The position numbers and the translations under genes were made by a program. Under the pieces are notes generated by a model. The model saw nothing but the letters and a program-made list of their open reading frames with translations. It was not told where the DNA came from and made no database searches. 13,560 nt of DNA from Acidobacteriaceae bacterium. Lineage in GTDB: Bacteria > Acidobacteriota > Terriglobia > Terriglobales > Acidobacteriaceae. The stretch covers positions 1 to 13,560 of the forward strand of contig PKXI01000345.1 in NCBI GenBank assembly GCA_003133425.1, given 5' to 3'. Shown in pieces: positions 7,060 to 13,560 of this stretch (the first letter of the stretch is position 1; each line of letters opens with the position of its first letter).

Positions 7060-7844
7060 TCTTCGACATCATCCAACGGAGCTTGAGCAGCCCCAACGTG
7101 CTCGTATCGGTCGAGGAGTTACTCGCCAATTCCCTGGGCAGCCGAATGCCCGACGTTCATGCCCTAGCGTTGAGCGCAGCAATCGCGCGCCGTGCAGTTG
7201 ATTCGTGTGGTATATCCGCGCTTGCAATCAACGAAATCGAAGGGCGCACGATTCTTTCGCTGGACTACGGCAAATGTACTGGCTGCGGGCATTGCATCGA
7301 AGTTGGCGAAGGCGCCTTCGTCCAGGCGAAAAGCGTACCGTGCGGCGTCAGCAGGCAAGCGCTTGTGCGCCAGTGGGATGTTGAGCGCGGCGTCGAAATC
7401 CCTTGCGACGAAGCTGCGTTAACTGCTGCCGCACGAGAGATTCGTGCAATCGTGGGCGGCGCATTGAACATTCGCCAGGTTGATGGCGGCTCGTGCAACG
7501 GCTGCGAGGCAGAAATTGGCGCGCTCACCAACCCTTACTACGATCTGGAGCGTTTCGGGATTCACTTCGTTGCGTCGCCCAAGCATGCCGACATGCTGCT
7601 CGTAACCGGGCCCGTAACGCGCAATATGGCTGAGGCAGTGAAAAGAACCTATGAAGCCACTCCGTCGCCGAAGCTTGTCATTGCAGTTGGCGCCTGCGGA
7701 TGCAGCGGCGGAATTTTCGCCGCAAGTCCCGCTGTAGCTGGCAGCGTCGATTCGGTGATTCCGGTTGACGCCTATATTCCCGGCTGTCCACCTTCCCCTG
7801 CCATGCTTCTAACCGGCATCCTGCGAGTACTCAATCGTCGCTAG
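7056..7844 (+). CDS. hyfI: Ehr small subunit: HyfI-like, fused to one-cluster ferredoxin domain
   Basis: A 262-residue iron-sulfur protein. The C-terminal half (about 135-262) is a NuoB/HyfI-type small subunit with the proximal [4Fe-4S] ligands CNGCE (Cys147, Cys150), GACGCSGG (Cys214, Cys216 nearby) and IPGCPPSP (Cys244). The N-terminal half resembles the HyfH/NuoI two-cluster ferredoxin but is reduced: DSCGISALAI keeps Cys51, where the last cysteine of the first motif would fall, and KCTGCGHCIEV keeps Cys74, Cys77 and Cys80, while the other four are absent. In family topology those four residues bind one cluster. The protein would thus pass electrons through one ferredoxin cluster to the proximal cluster next to the remodelled large subunit. 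Separate hyfH and hyfI genes are the usual arrangement; here they are one. It starts in an ATGA overlap and is the last gene of the operon. The symbol is by homology only. Confidence 0.87.
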   Translation: MIFDIIQRSLSSPNVLVSVEELLANSLGSRMPDVHALALSAAIARRAVDSCGISALAINEIEGRTILSLDYGKCTGCGHCIEVGEGAFVQAKSVPCGVSRQALVRQWDVERGVEIPCDEAALTAAAREIRAIVGGALNIRQVDGGSCNGCEAEIGALTNPYYDLERFGIHFVASPKHADMLLVTGPVTRNMAEAVKRTYEATPSPKLVIAVGACGCSGGIFAASPAVAGSVDSVIPVDAYIPGCPPSPAMLLTGILRVLNRR

Positions 7845-7868
7845 TTTAGGAGTCTTCTGAATTGGTAT

Positions 7869-7883
7869 GCCGGATCTTCCGGC
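7869..7883. terminator. Weak candidate terminator hairpin between convergent operons
   Basis: GCCGGA (7869-7874) and TCCGGC (7878-7883) form a 6-bp stem with a three-base TCT loop, 25 bases after the Ehr operon stop. The following bases TTGTCT are only partly T-rich. The hairpin is symmetric and could act on transcripts from either side, but on the minus strand it is followed by ATACCA, not a T-run. The rest of the gap 7845-7944 shows no gene or other recognisable signal. Confidence 0.4.
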
Positions 7884-7944
7884 TTGTCTGGAATCGTCTC
7901 GATGAACAACGTGTATCGCGATGGGGCCCTTGTCGATGCCGTTG

Positions 7945-8658
7945 CTATTTAGAAGTAGCTCCGCTTGGCAAAGATCGGGGGCGCCTGATTAGCGATCCCA
8001 GGATCAGCGTGAGGCTGAGCAACATTCCACCGAAGCCGATATAAACCAGCATCTCCGGATTCATTGCGAACCACCCCAAAACTCCGGGGGAATCCACTCT
8101 CTTCATCCAGGTGCGTAGCTCTGCTGCATCCCAGCTCTCGTCAATGAATGTGGCTCTCCATTGAAAATTGCGGTCCAGCAGAAACATTTGGTTGGTGTGG
8201 ATCATGACCGTTCCCTCGGTCATGATCGAATAGTGGAAGAAATCGCAAAAGCGCCGGATGTCCGCGGCTCCAGAGTGCACCAGTATCCATGACGGCGGAA
8301 GATTCTTTTGCGCGCGAAACTGGCGCAGGGCCTCGGCGTCGTCGCCCGGATCGAAAGAAAAGATGAGCACTCGATAGGGTGCGCCGCCGCTCAACTGTGC
8401 GGTTTGCTGAACCAGCATCCGCGCCAGTATGGGACAGCTCATGGTGCAGCGCGTGTAAACCGGCAGAACAATCACAGGCCCCGATCCGGCGGCCCGCAAT
8501 TCATCCCACAAGGAGTGCTGCACATTGGCTTCATCCCAGACGGTCATGTCGGGGATCTTTCCTGCATTCATGCCTGCCGGCACAGCCGCGACAGCGCTGG
8601 CGCCCGAGGCCAGAGCCATGGCCAATGCCAGCAGAAGAAAATGGCGCTTGATTCGCAT
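7945..8658 (-). CDS. Sco1/SenC/PrrC-type copper chaperone for the oxidase
   Basis: A 237-residue exported thioredoxin-fold protein that should deliver copper to the CuA site of the oxidase encoded upstream. Copper ligands of the Sco family are visible: the CxxxC motif at Cys71 and Cys75 (YTRCTMSCPILAR) and a conserved histidine at His154 (MIHTNQMFLLD). An N-terminal signal segment (MRIKRHFLLLALAMALASGASA) directs it to the periplasm. A second hydrophobic segment near the C-terminus (about 203-224) followed by RRPR would anchor it in the membrane. This differs from the usual Sco layout, in which the single anchor is N-terminal. The ATG at 8656-8658 is chosen because the signal begins there, although the purine-rich AGGAG sits only one base before it. 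A TTG start at 8667, overlapping the subunit I stop, would add three residues. Confidence 0.87.
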   Translation of the reverse strand: MRIKRHFLLLALAMALASGASAVAAVPAGMNAGKIPDMTVWDEANVQHSLWDELRAAGSGPVIVLPVYTRCTMSCPILARMLVQQTAQLSGGAPYRVLIFSFDPGDDAEALRQFRAQKNLPPSWILVHSGAADIRRFCDFFHYSIMTEGTVMIHTNQMFLLDRNFQWRATFIDESWDAAELRTWMKRVDSPGVLGWFAMNPEMLVYIGFGGMLLSLTLILGSLIRRPRSLPSGATSK

Positions 8659-8663
8659 GCTCC

Positions 8664-10349
8664 TCAATGGGTCTTGTTCACGGCGGACGGACTATCGGGC
8701 CTGAAGCCGGGCGCGGTGGGAATGCCGTTCTTCACAATGTCGTGAATGGGCACGTAATATGCCGCTGCGCAAAGCAGTACCGCAGCCACCACCCACGGCG
8801 CGAAGTTTTGCACCGCCGGCACGTTTTCGTCGTGATATGGCTCGCTGGTCGGCAATAAAAACGGCACGTTCGCGAGCGCGGCTACCGGTGCTGCTGCCAG
8901 GCTGCGAATCAAGACAATGAAGTAAAGCAGCACGGCGAGTCCCATGATGCAACCACCCACCAGGCCCATGTGCGCAGGAACCCACCAGTCGGGCCGGTAT
9001 GCCGGAGAAGTCGGATTCATATAAGTCAAGCCAAGGTTGGTGCGCCGAGGCTCACCGCGCAGGCCGCCCATAAACAGACCGGTCGAAAAAATGAATGTAC
9101 CCCCCATCCATAGATAAGGCACGATCATGGCCATGGTTCCCGATACCACCGGCTTCTTCAGAAGTCCGGTGATGATCAGCAGGCTTCCACCAAGAATGCC
9201 GAGGAAGATGGGCCCGCCCACAGTGAGGTGGAAGTGTGCGGGAATCCACGCAGTGTTATGCACTAGGTTATTCATGCTGTAGGAGGCGTTGATAATTCCC
9301 GTGATACCACCAAACAGAAAAATCACCAGACCGCAGAATAGATAGGGAAACAGCCAGACTTCAGCGTTGAAATAGGGCAGCTTGTTCCACCAGCCAAAGA
9401 GCCCTTTACCGCCGCGCTTGTGCGCAGCGTATTCCAGCGATGCGGCCAGCGTGAAGGCCGTGAGCAGGCTCGGAATAACAACCAGAAGTGTGAGGACGCC
9501 CTGGATGCCTTTTGACGTCGTTGAAATCCCAGGGTCTGCGAACTGGTGGTGCAGGCCCAGCGGGCACGAAAGCAGGATGAGCGCCATAAAAGTGAAGCGT
9601 CCTGCAAAATCGCTGAACAGCTTTCCGCCGGCAAGCTTGGGCAACATAGTGTAGTAGAGCACATAAGTTGGCAGCAGCCAGAAATAGACCAGTGGGTGTC
9701 CAAAGAACCAGAACAGCGTGCGGCTCAGCATTACGTTCACGCCGGAGGACCAACCCATCGACCAGGGAAGGAGCTGCAACAGTACTTCAAACGCGACGGG
9801 CAGCGTCGCCATCTGCCACACGATGAAGGTTGCGAAGATTCCCACCACTCCCATCGGAGTTTTCTGGCCGCGATTTTCTTTCCGCCAGCGCAGATACACC
9901 GGAATCCACGTCAATAGCGGGATCCAGGAACCAACAATGAAAAGGACCAGCCCGAGATAAAACAACGGGTGAGCCATAAGTGGCGGATAAAACGTGTAGA
10001 GCACGGTGGCTTTGCCCAGAAAGATCATGGTCGCTGCCATCACAGCACCAGACAACATCAACACCAGCGAGAGTGTTGCCCCGGTGATGGAAACCCGCAT
10101 CTGCAATTGCTGGCTGACGACCGTATATCCGAATGCAACGGCAAAGAAGGTGGTCAGGACGATTGCGTTGATAACTCCATGAGCGGTCAGGCCCTGGTAG
10201 TAATCGATGCCGGCCACAGAAGTCGCTCGAATCACTCCCGAGAGGTACATGGTTTGCAGCACGCCGTGATAGGCGCCGAAGATGAAAAGGGCAAGGGGAA
10301 CCAGCAGCTCTGCCAGGATGATTCTGCGCAAGTTCGGTTGGAGTTCCAT
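8664..10349 (-). CDS. cbaA: b(a)3-type (B-family) cytochrome c oxidase subunit I
   Basis: A 561-residue heme-copper oxidase catalytic subunit, very like the Thermus ba3 enzyme in length and motifs. It reduces O2 to water at a heme-CuB centre. Visible ligands: His57 in LTAHGVINAIVLTTFF (low-spin heme), His218 and Tyr222 in FFGHPLVYFWLLP (CuB and the cross-linked tyrosine), His267 and His268 in LHHQFADPGI (CuB), and His372 and His374 in NTAWIPAHFHLTVGG (high-spin and low-spin heme). Spacing agrees with the Thermus protein offset by about 12-15 residues. B-family enzymes use only a K-type proton channel and often work at low oxygen. The gene overlaps subunit II by one base (TAATG) and precedes sco. 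There are no frame disruptions, and all metal sites are present, so the enzyme should be active. Confidence 0.95.
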   Translation of the reverse strand: MELQPNLRRIILAELLVPLALFIFGAYHGVLQTMYLSGVIRATSVAGIDYYQGLTAHGVINAIVLTTFFAVAFGYTVVSQQLQMRVSITGATLSLVLMLSGAVMAATMIFLGKATVLYTFYPPLMAHPLFYLGLVLFIVGSWIPLLTWIPVYLRWRKENRGQKTPMGVVGIFATFIVWQMATLPVAFEVLLQLLPWSMGWSSGVNVMLSRTLFWFFGHPLVYFWLLPTYVLYYTMLPKLAGGKLFSDFAGRFTFMALILLSCPLGLHHQFADPGISTTSKGIQGVLTLLVVIPSLLTAFTLAASLEYAAHKRGGKGLFGWWNKLPYFNAEVWLFPYLFCGLVIFLFGGITGIINASYSMNNLVHNTAWIPAHFHLTVGGPIFLGILGGSLLIITGLLKKPVVSGTMAMIVPYLWMGGTFIFSTGLFMGGLRGEPRRTNLGLTYMNPTSPAYRPDWWVPAHMGLVGGCIMGLAVLLYFIVLIRSLAAAPVAALANVPFLLPTSEPYHDENVPAVQNFAPWVVAAVLLCAAAYYVPIHDIVKNGIPTAPGFRPDSPSAVNKTH

Positions 10350-11110
10350 TACTTTTGTAGTCCCTCCAGATACGCTTCAATCTGTGCGATCTCGTCGTCG
10401 GTCAAAGGTATTACCGGCATCACCGGCGGAAAGTCCTTGATCGAAATGGTGTCCGGATGATGGACCTTTTCGACAAACAACGCTGAGTCAAGGGTGCGAG
10501 TGCTGCCGTCGGCCAGTTGCAGCGGCGCGCCCCATGCTCCTTTGAAAGTCGGGCCCACGCCGGCGCTACCATCCACGCTATGGCAGGCGAGACAGCCTTT
10601 TGCATCCAGTAGTTTCATTCCCTCCGAAGCAGGAAGTCCTTCCACTGAAAGATCGGCGAACTGGTCGCCGACTTCTATCCGCGCATTCATATTCTGGTGG
10701 TTCCTGCCGCAGAACTCGTGGCAAAGAATGGTGTAGATTCCCGGCTTGGTGAAACGTACCCGGCCGTTGGCAACCGCTCCCGGCACGACCATCAGGTTCA
10801 CGTTCGTTCCCGCGATCTCTAAGCCGTGCGTCACATCCTTGGTCACCGCGTAAATATCGAGCGTCGAGCCTGTCGGCACGTGCAGAACATTAGGCTCGAA
10901 GGCCCACATCCGAACCACAAAATGAACTTCGTAATTCTTGCCATCGTGTTTTGTGAACGAGGCTTCAGTAAAGGGCTTTGACCCGAGGGGAATGCAGGAG
11001 GCAACGCTGATACCCATTCCCCAGGTGGCATAGGCAATCAATGTCAGGCTCACTGCGACTGCACCGACGGCCCCCAGCAGCGCGCGCTTCTCAAACACGT
11101 TGATCGACAT
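10349..11110 (-). CDS. cbaB: b(a)3-type oxidase subunit II with CuA domain and fused cytochrome c
   Basis: A 253-residue electron-entry subunit. One N-terminal membrane segment (about 10-30) anchors a periplasmic cupredoxin domain with a full CuA site: His95 (VTHGLEI), then Cys130, Glu132, Cys134, His138 and Met141 in CHEFCGRNHQNM. A C-terminal class I cytochrome c domain follows, with heme-binding CLACH (Cys173, Cys176, His177) and probable axial Met231 in PPVMPVIPLTDDEI. The fusion would pass electrons heme c to CuA to subunit I. Thermus ba3 subunit II lacks the cytochrome domain, so this is a caa3-like arrangement on a B-family enzyme. ATG 11108-11110 is chosen because GGGAGG (minus strand, 11120-11125) sits nine bases upstream and the membrane helix follows directly. 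The frame stays open 21 codons further upstream to 11173, which would overlap subunit IIA. Confidence 0.92.
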   Translation of the reverse strand: MSINVFEKRALLGAVGAVAVSLTLIAYATWGMGISVASCIPLGSKPFTEASFTKHDGKNYEVHFVVRMWAFEPNVLHVPTGSTLDIYAVTKDVTHGLEIAGTNVNLMVVPGAVANGRVRFTKPGIYTILCHEFCGRNHQNMNARIEVGDQFADLSVEGLPASEGMKLLDAKGCLACHSVDGSAGVGPTFKGAWGAPLQLADGSTRTLDSALFVEKVHHPDTISIKDFPPVMPVIPLTDDEIAQIEAYLEGLQK

Positions 11111-11124
11111 TTTCGCTTTCCTCC

Positions 11125-11268
11125 CTAAAGACCCATGTGTCGGTGCAGCAGTAATGCATACATTCCCAGCCAAATGAGCCCAAAGACAGCGATCATCACT
11201 GCGAAAAACGTGATGGCGCCTCGAGGAAAGAAGTCCTCACCAACAGGTTTTGAATCGTCCTTAGTCAA
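11125..11268 (-). CDS. cbaD: Cytochrome c oxidase subunit IIA (single-helix)
   Basis: A 47-residue protein with a short polar N-terminus (TKDDSKPVGEDFFPRG) and one membrane helix (AITFFAVMIAVFGLIWLGMYALLL). This is the usual form of subunit IIA, which supplies the helix missing from the B-family subunit II. It is first in the operon, 14 bases before subunit II. The start is TTG at 11266-11268: AGGGGG on the minus strand (11275-11280) lies six bases before it, an excellent Shine-Dalgarno. A longer frame opening with TTG at 11310 would add 14 residues and place the Shine-Dalgarno inside the gene, so it is rejected. The identity rests on size, helix and operon position, since sequence conservation in the family is low. 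Confidence 0.8.
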   Translation of the reverse strand: MTKDDSKPVGEDFFPRGAITFFAVMIAVFGLIWLGMYALLLHRHMGL

Positions 11269-11455
11269 CGTAGACCCCCTGAATCGAATCGTAGTATATG
11301 ACGCGGGCAATTCAGTGCGCCACCGAAATCCCTGCCGCCCAGTGAATTCTTCCCTTCGTGCGGACTTTTCGCTGAGTTCGTGCAGAGTTCGGGGGAGAAG
11401 TCAGAACCCAGGTAACGCATGATAATGTGAATGGCCAAAGGAAGAGGGAGTTCTG
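11269..11455. promoter_or_regulatory. Divergent promoter region, oxidase operon / PHP-like gene
   Basis: This 187-base gap separates two divergent start codons and must carry both promoters. For the oxidase operon (minus strand), TATACT (reverse complement of 11293-11298) is a good -10 five-of-six match with no convincing -35. For the plus-strand gene, GATAAT at 11421-11426 is a five-of-six -10, again with a poor -35. Two direct repeats TTCGTGC-GA at 11355-11364 and 11377-11386, 22 bases apart, could bind an activator. No coding sequence is seen. Confidence 0.4.
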
Positions 11456-13501
11456 ATGATACGGTATGCCACTACGCTTTTGCTTGCCGGCTCGTTTGGC
11501 TGCGCCTGTGCCGCGCCAATTACCCCGGATCTTTCCGGCGTCAGGCCTGGCCCCATTTCGGTTGTCGCATCGGATCAGGCTTTGAACGTTGCCTGGAGCG
11601 ATGCCGCGAAACACCATTGGCAGACGGTGTTTTCTCTCGATTCTACCAAGCCGCTCATCACCTCGATCTCTGTTGATGGCCGCAATATCGTGGAGCAGGC
11701 AAAACCGTATTACCGCTGTACAACCGGAAAACGCCGCGGTGGCTGGGACGCCTTCTTCGACTTCCCGCCCACAGCTCCCGATGGAACGCGGCAGTTCCTC
11801 CAGGAATTCCACCCGACGGCCGCAGTCGCGCAGACAGTAGGGAATCGACTGGAAGTTTCCTTTGACGGAATGCGGCTTGGAATCTTCAAGGGTTCACTGC
11901 GATACACGTTCTATCCCGGAACTTCCCTGATTCAGCAGGCTGCGGTGGTGAGCACTCAGGAGCCGGACACGGCCTTCTACTATGACGCCGGGCTGGAGAT
12001 GACGGCCGATCAGGACCGCACCGTCGGCGGAAACATGGCATCCCATATCTCCTATTACGACACAGAGGGCAAGCTGCAGGAGATTACGCCCCCGTACGGA
12101 TCAGACCGGCACTCGCTCGCAGCGCACTTTCGAGTCGTTGCGGCCAAGATGGGCGCAGGCAGCATCGCGGTCTTTCCGCCTCCTCACCAATATCTGTTTG
12201 CGCGCGATTACACGACGAACCAAGGCTACCTTTGGTACAGCTCGTGGCGCGGCAGGGTCGGCCTCGGAGTTCACCAGTATCCCGACGACGACACAACCAT
12301 CGATCCTTGGATGAACGCACAGCCCGATACCAAACAGGAGATGAGCCTGTTTCTGATGCCGGGCGCCGAGGACGCCAGCGCCACTCTGAAGAACGTCCTT
12401 GCTTTTACGCACAACGATAAGTTTGTTCACCTCGACGGTTTTGTGACGTTTGCGCCGCATTGGCACCTGGCGTACACGGTGCAGGCCATGGAAAAGGGGC
12501 TCGATTGGCAACCGCCGTTCAAGCCTGTCATGAAGGCCGTCGGCATTGATTCCGCGATGATCATGGATTTCCACGGCGACGGGCACGCAGGCGATCTTAC
12601 GGATGTAAGGCTTCACGAGCTTGACGAGTATTACAAGGCCTGCCGGGCACAGTCGGGCAGAGATTTTCTGCTCATCCCATCTGAAGAGGCGGACATCTAC
12701 CTGGGCGGCCACTGGGGGCTGGTATTTCCCCATCCCGTGTACTGGGAGCAGGATCGCAAACCGGACAAGCCATTTGAAAGCGCCGGTGAAAAATATGGCA
12801 AGGTCTATCGGATCAGTAACGCTGAGGACATGTGGAAGATGATCAAGGCAGAGGGTGGATTTGCTTATCAAACTCATCCGCGCACCAAGGGATCCACCGG
12901 CTATCCTGACGAGATCCTCGACACTCCCTACTTCAAAGACAGCAGCTACATTGGTACAGGTTGGAAGGCGATGCCGTCGGATCTGTCGTCACCACGGCTA
13001 GGAGAGAGAGCCTTTAAGACGCTCGACGACGTGAACAATCTTGGCCTTCACAAACACATGATCGGAGAGGTCGATGTGTTTCAAATCAGCGCGGCGGACG
13101 AACTCTACGGGCATATGAATGTCAACTATCTTCGGCTGCCGGAGCTGCCTGAATTCGATCACTACGATCGCATTCTGAAGTCGATCGTGAACGGGGACGG
13201 CTTCATCACGACCGGTGAGATACTTCTGCCTTCTACGGCAATGTCCGCGGAAGGCGATCACAGCGTTCGCGTGAAAGCGAGAATATCCTCGACGTTTCCT
13301 CTGCGAGTCGCTGAACTCGTCTGGGGCGACGGCGCGAGCACACACCATCAACTTATCGACCTAAATTCGACGCCGGCATTCGACGATCATGCGTACTCCT
13401 GGCTGGTCGAAACGCCTGGCTGGAAATGGGCGCGGTTTGCGGTCTGGGACGTCGCTGGCGACGGCGCGTTCACCAATCCAATTTGGCGAGATTCCAAGTA
13501 A
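11456..13501 (+). CDS. Exported protein with divergent PHP (CehA/McbA-like) metallohydrolase region
   Basis: A 681-residue protein with a signal peptide (MIRYATTLLLAGSFGCACA, cleavage near Ala19-Ala20). Residues about 30-320 look beta-rich and are unassigned. Residues about 355-560 resemble the PHP superfamily as found in CehA/McbA-type hydrolases: DFHGDGHAGD at 371-380, FLLIPSEEADIYLGGHWGLVF at 404-424 (compare the family IPGEE and GH motifs), and GGFAYQTHPR at 467-476. The C-terminus ends with RFAVWDVAGDGAFTNPIW (660-677), a typical CehA-like tail. Candidate metal ligands are His373, Asp375, Asp380, Glu411, His419 and His474. Asp375 stands where PHP proteins usually have the second His of HxH. 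The substrate is unknown. ATG 11456 follows a purine-rich GAAGAGGGAG with good spacing. It is divergent from the oxidase operon and not obviously related to it in function. Confidence 0.65.
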   Translation: MIRYATTLLLAGSFGCACAAPITPDLSGVRPGPISVVASDQALNVAWSDAAKHHWQTVFSLDSTKPLITSISVDGRNIVEQAKPYYRCTTGKRRGGWDAFFDFPPTAPDGTRQFLQEFHPTAAVAQTVGNRLEVSFDGMRLGIFKGSLRYTFYPGTSLIQQAAVVSTQEPDTAFYYDAGLEMTADQDRTVGGNMASHISYYDTEGKLQEITPPYGSDRHSLAAHFRVVAAKMGAGSIAVFPPPHQYLFARDYTTNQGYLWYSSWRGRVGLGVHQYPDDDTTIDPWMNAQPDTKQEMSLFLMPGAEDASATLKNVLAFTHNDKFVHLDGFVTFAPHWHLAYTVQAMEKGLDWQPPFKPVMKAVGIDSAMIMDFHGDGHAGDLTDVRLHELDEYYKACRAQSGRDFLLIPSEEADIYLGGHWGLVFPHPVYWEQDRKPDKPFESAGEKYGKVYRISNAEDMWKMIKAEGGFAYQTHPRTKGSTGYPDEILDTPYFKDSSYIGTGWKAMPSDLSSPRLGERAFKTLDDVNNLGLHKHMIGEVDVFQISAADELYGHMNVNYLRLPELPEFDHYDRILKSIVNGDGFITTGEILLPSTAMSAEGDHSVRVKARISSTFPLRVAELVWGDGASTHHQLIDLNSTPAFDDHAYSWLVETPGWKWARFAVWDVAGDGAFTNPIWRDSK

Positions 13502-13560
13502 TGCGCCTGCGAGAAATTCAGACCAAACCGTATCCCGGCCTATTGCTTCGGCAAATAAAT
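13501..13560 (+). CDS. Possible coupled gene start, cut by the window edge
   Basis: An ATG at 13501-13503 overlaps the preceding TAA as TAATG, and the frame stays open for all 20 codons to the window end. The peptide starts MRLREIQTKPYP and is not recognised. The TAATG coupling is the same arrangement seen between oxidase subunits II and I. Twenty open codons are weak evidence, and there is no strong Shine-Dalgarno. Confidence 0.3.
   Translation, partial: MRLREIQTKPYPGLLLRQIN

Noticed and set aside
5647..7844. Active [NiFe] hydrogenase (hydrogenase 4 or formate hydrogenlyase)
   Set aside because: The overall homology is clear, but all four nickel-binding cysteines of the large subunit are absent, no C-terminal maturation tail exists, and no maturation genes are seen.
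617..7844. Partial NADH dehydrogenase (complex I) operon
   Set aside because: The large-subunit loop EPGHFR, the HyfE-type and HyfF-type subunits and the gene order are hydrogenase-like. NADH-binding subunits and NuoA/NuoJ are missing.
11111..11173. Extended N-terminus of oxidase subunit II
   Set aside because: The extra 21 residues would overlap subunit IIA and place a strong GGGAGG ribosome site inside the gene. ATG 11110 fits better.
12101..12877. Minus-strand open frame of 258 codons opposite the PHP-like gene
   Set aside because: It is antisense to a coherent secreted protein, with no start signal, domain or operon context.

Overview
The window suggests a free-living, aerobic or facultatively aerobic Gram-negative bacterium. 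Gene content fits Acidobacteriota-like soil bacteria: a hydrogenase-related complex beside a b(a)3-type oxidase, and a secreted CehA-like protein. No 16S rRNA or other phylogenetic marker is present, so the taxonomic guess is weak. No RNA gene, CRISPR array or mobile element was recognised.

Block 1 (about 165-7844, + strand) is a compact operon. A small ArsR-type winged-helix regulator with a candidate self-operator is followed by six genes, mostly joined by ATGA overlaps. They encode a complex related to group 4 [NiFe] hydrogenases and complex I: HyfB- and HyfF-type antiporter-like subunits, HyfC (NuoH-like), HyfE (NuoK-like), a HyfG-like large subunit with a NuoC-like N-terminus, and a HyfI-like small subunit fused to a shortened ferredoxin domain. 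The ion-translocating machinery looks intact. The large subunit has lost all four nickel-ligating cysteines and ends where hydrogenase maturation protease would cut. This places the complex in the energy-converting hydrogenase-related (Ehr) class, whose electron acceptor or substrate is unknown. The ferredoxin domain keeps exactly the four cysteines expected for one [4Fe-4S] cluster.

Block 2 (11268 down to 7945, - strand) converges on Block 1. It is a b(a)3-type (B-family) cytochrome c oxidase operon in the order subunit IIA, subunit II (CuA domain fused to cytochrome c), subunit I, and a Sco-type copper chaperone. A weak hairpin lies in the 100-base gap between the convergent operons.

Block 3 (11456-13560, + strand) is divergent from the oxidase operon across a 187-base promoter region. 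It encodes a large exported protein with a divergent PHP-type (CehA/McbA-like) metallohydrolase region, followed by a possible coupled gene that runs off the window.

Together, an ion-pumping redox module with an unknown electron partner sits beside a terminal oxidase. Both are membrane bioenergetic modules, but a direct functional link is inference from proximity only. The most interesting part is the Ehr complex: its active site has been rebuilt, with one cysteine in each half displaced by one residue, while the ion pump was kept.
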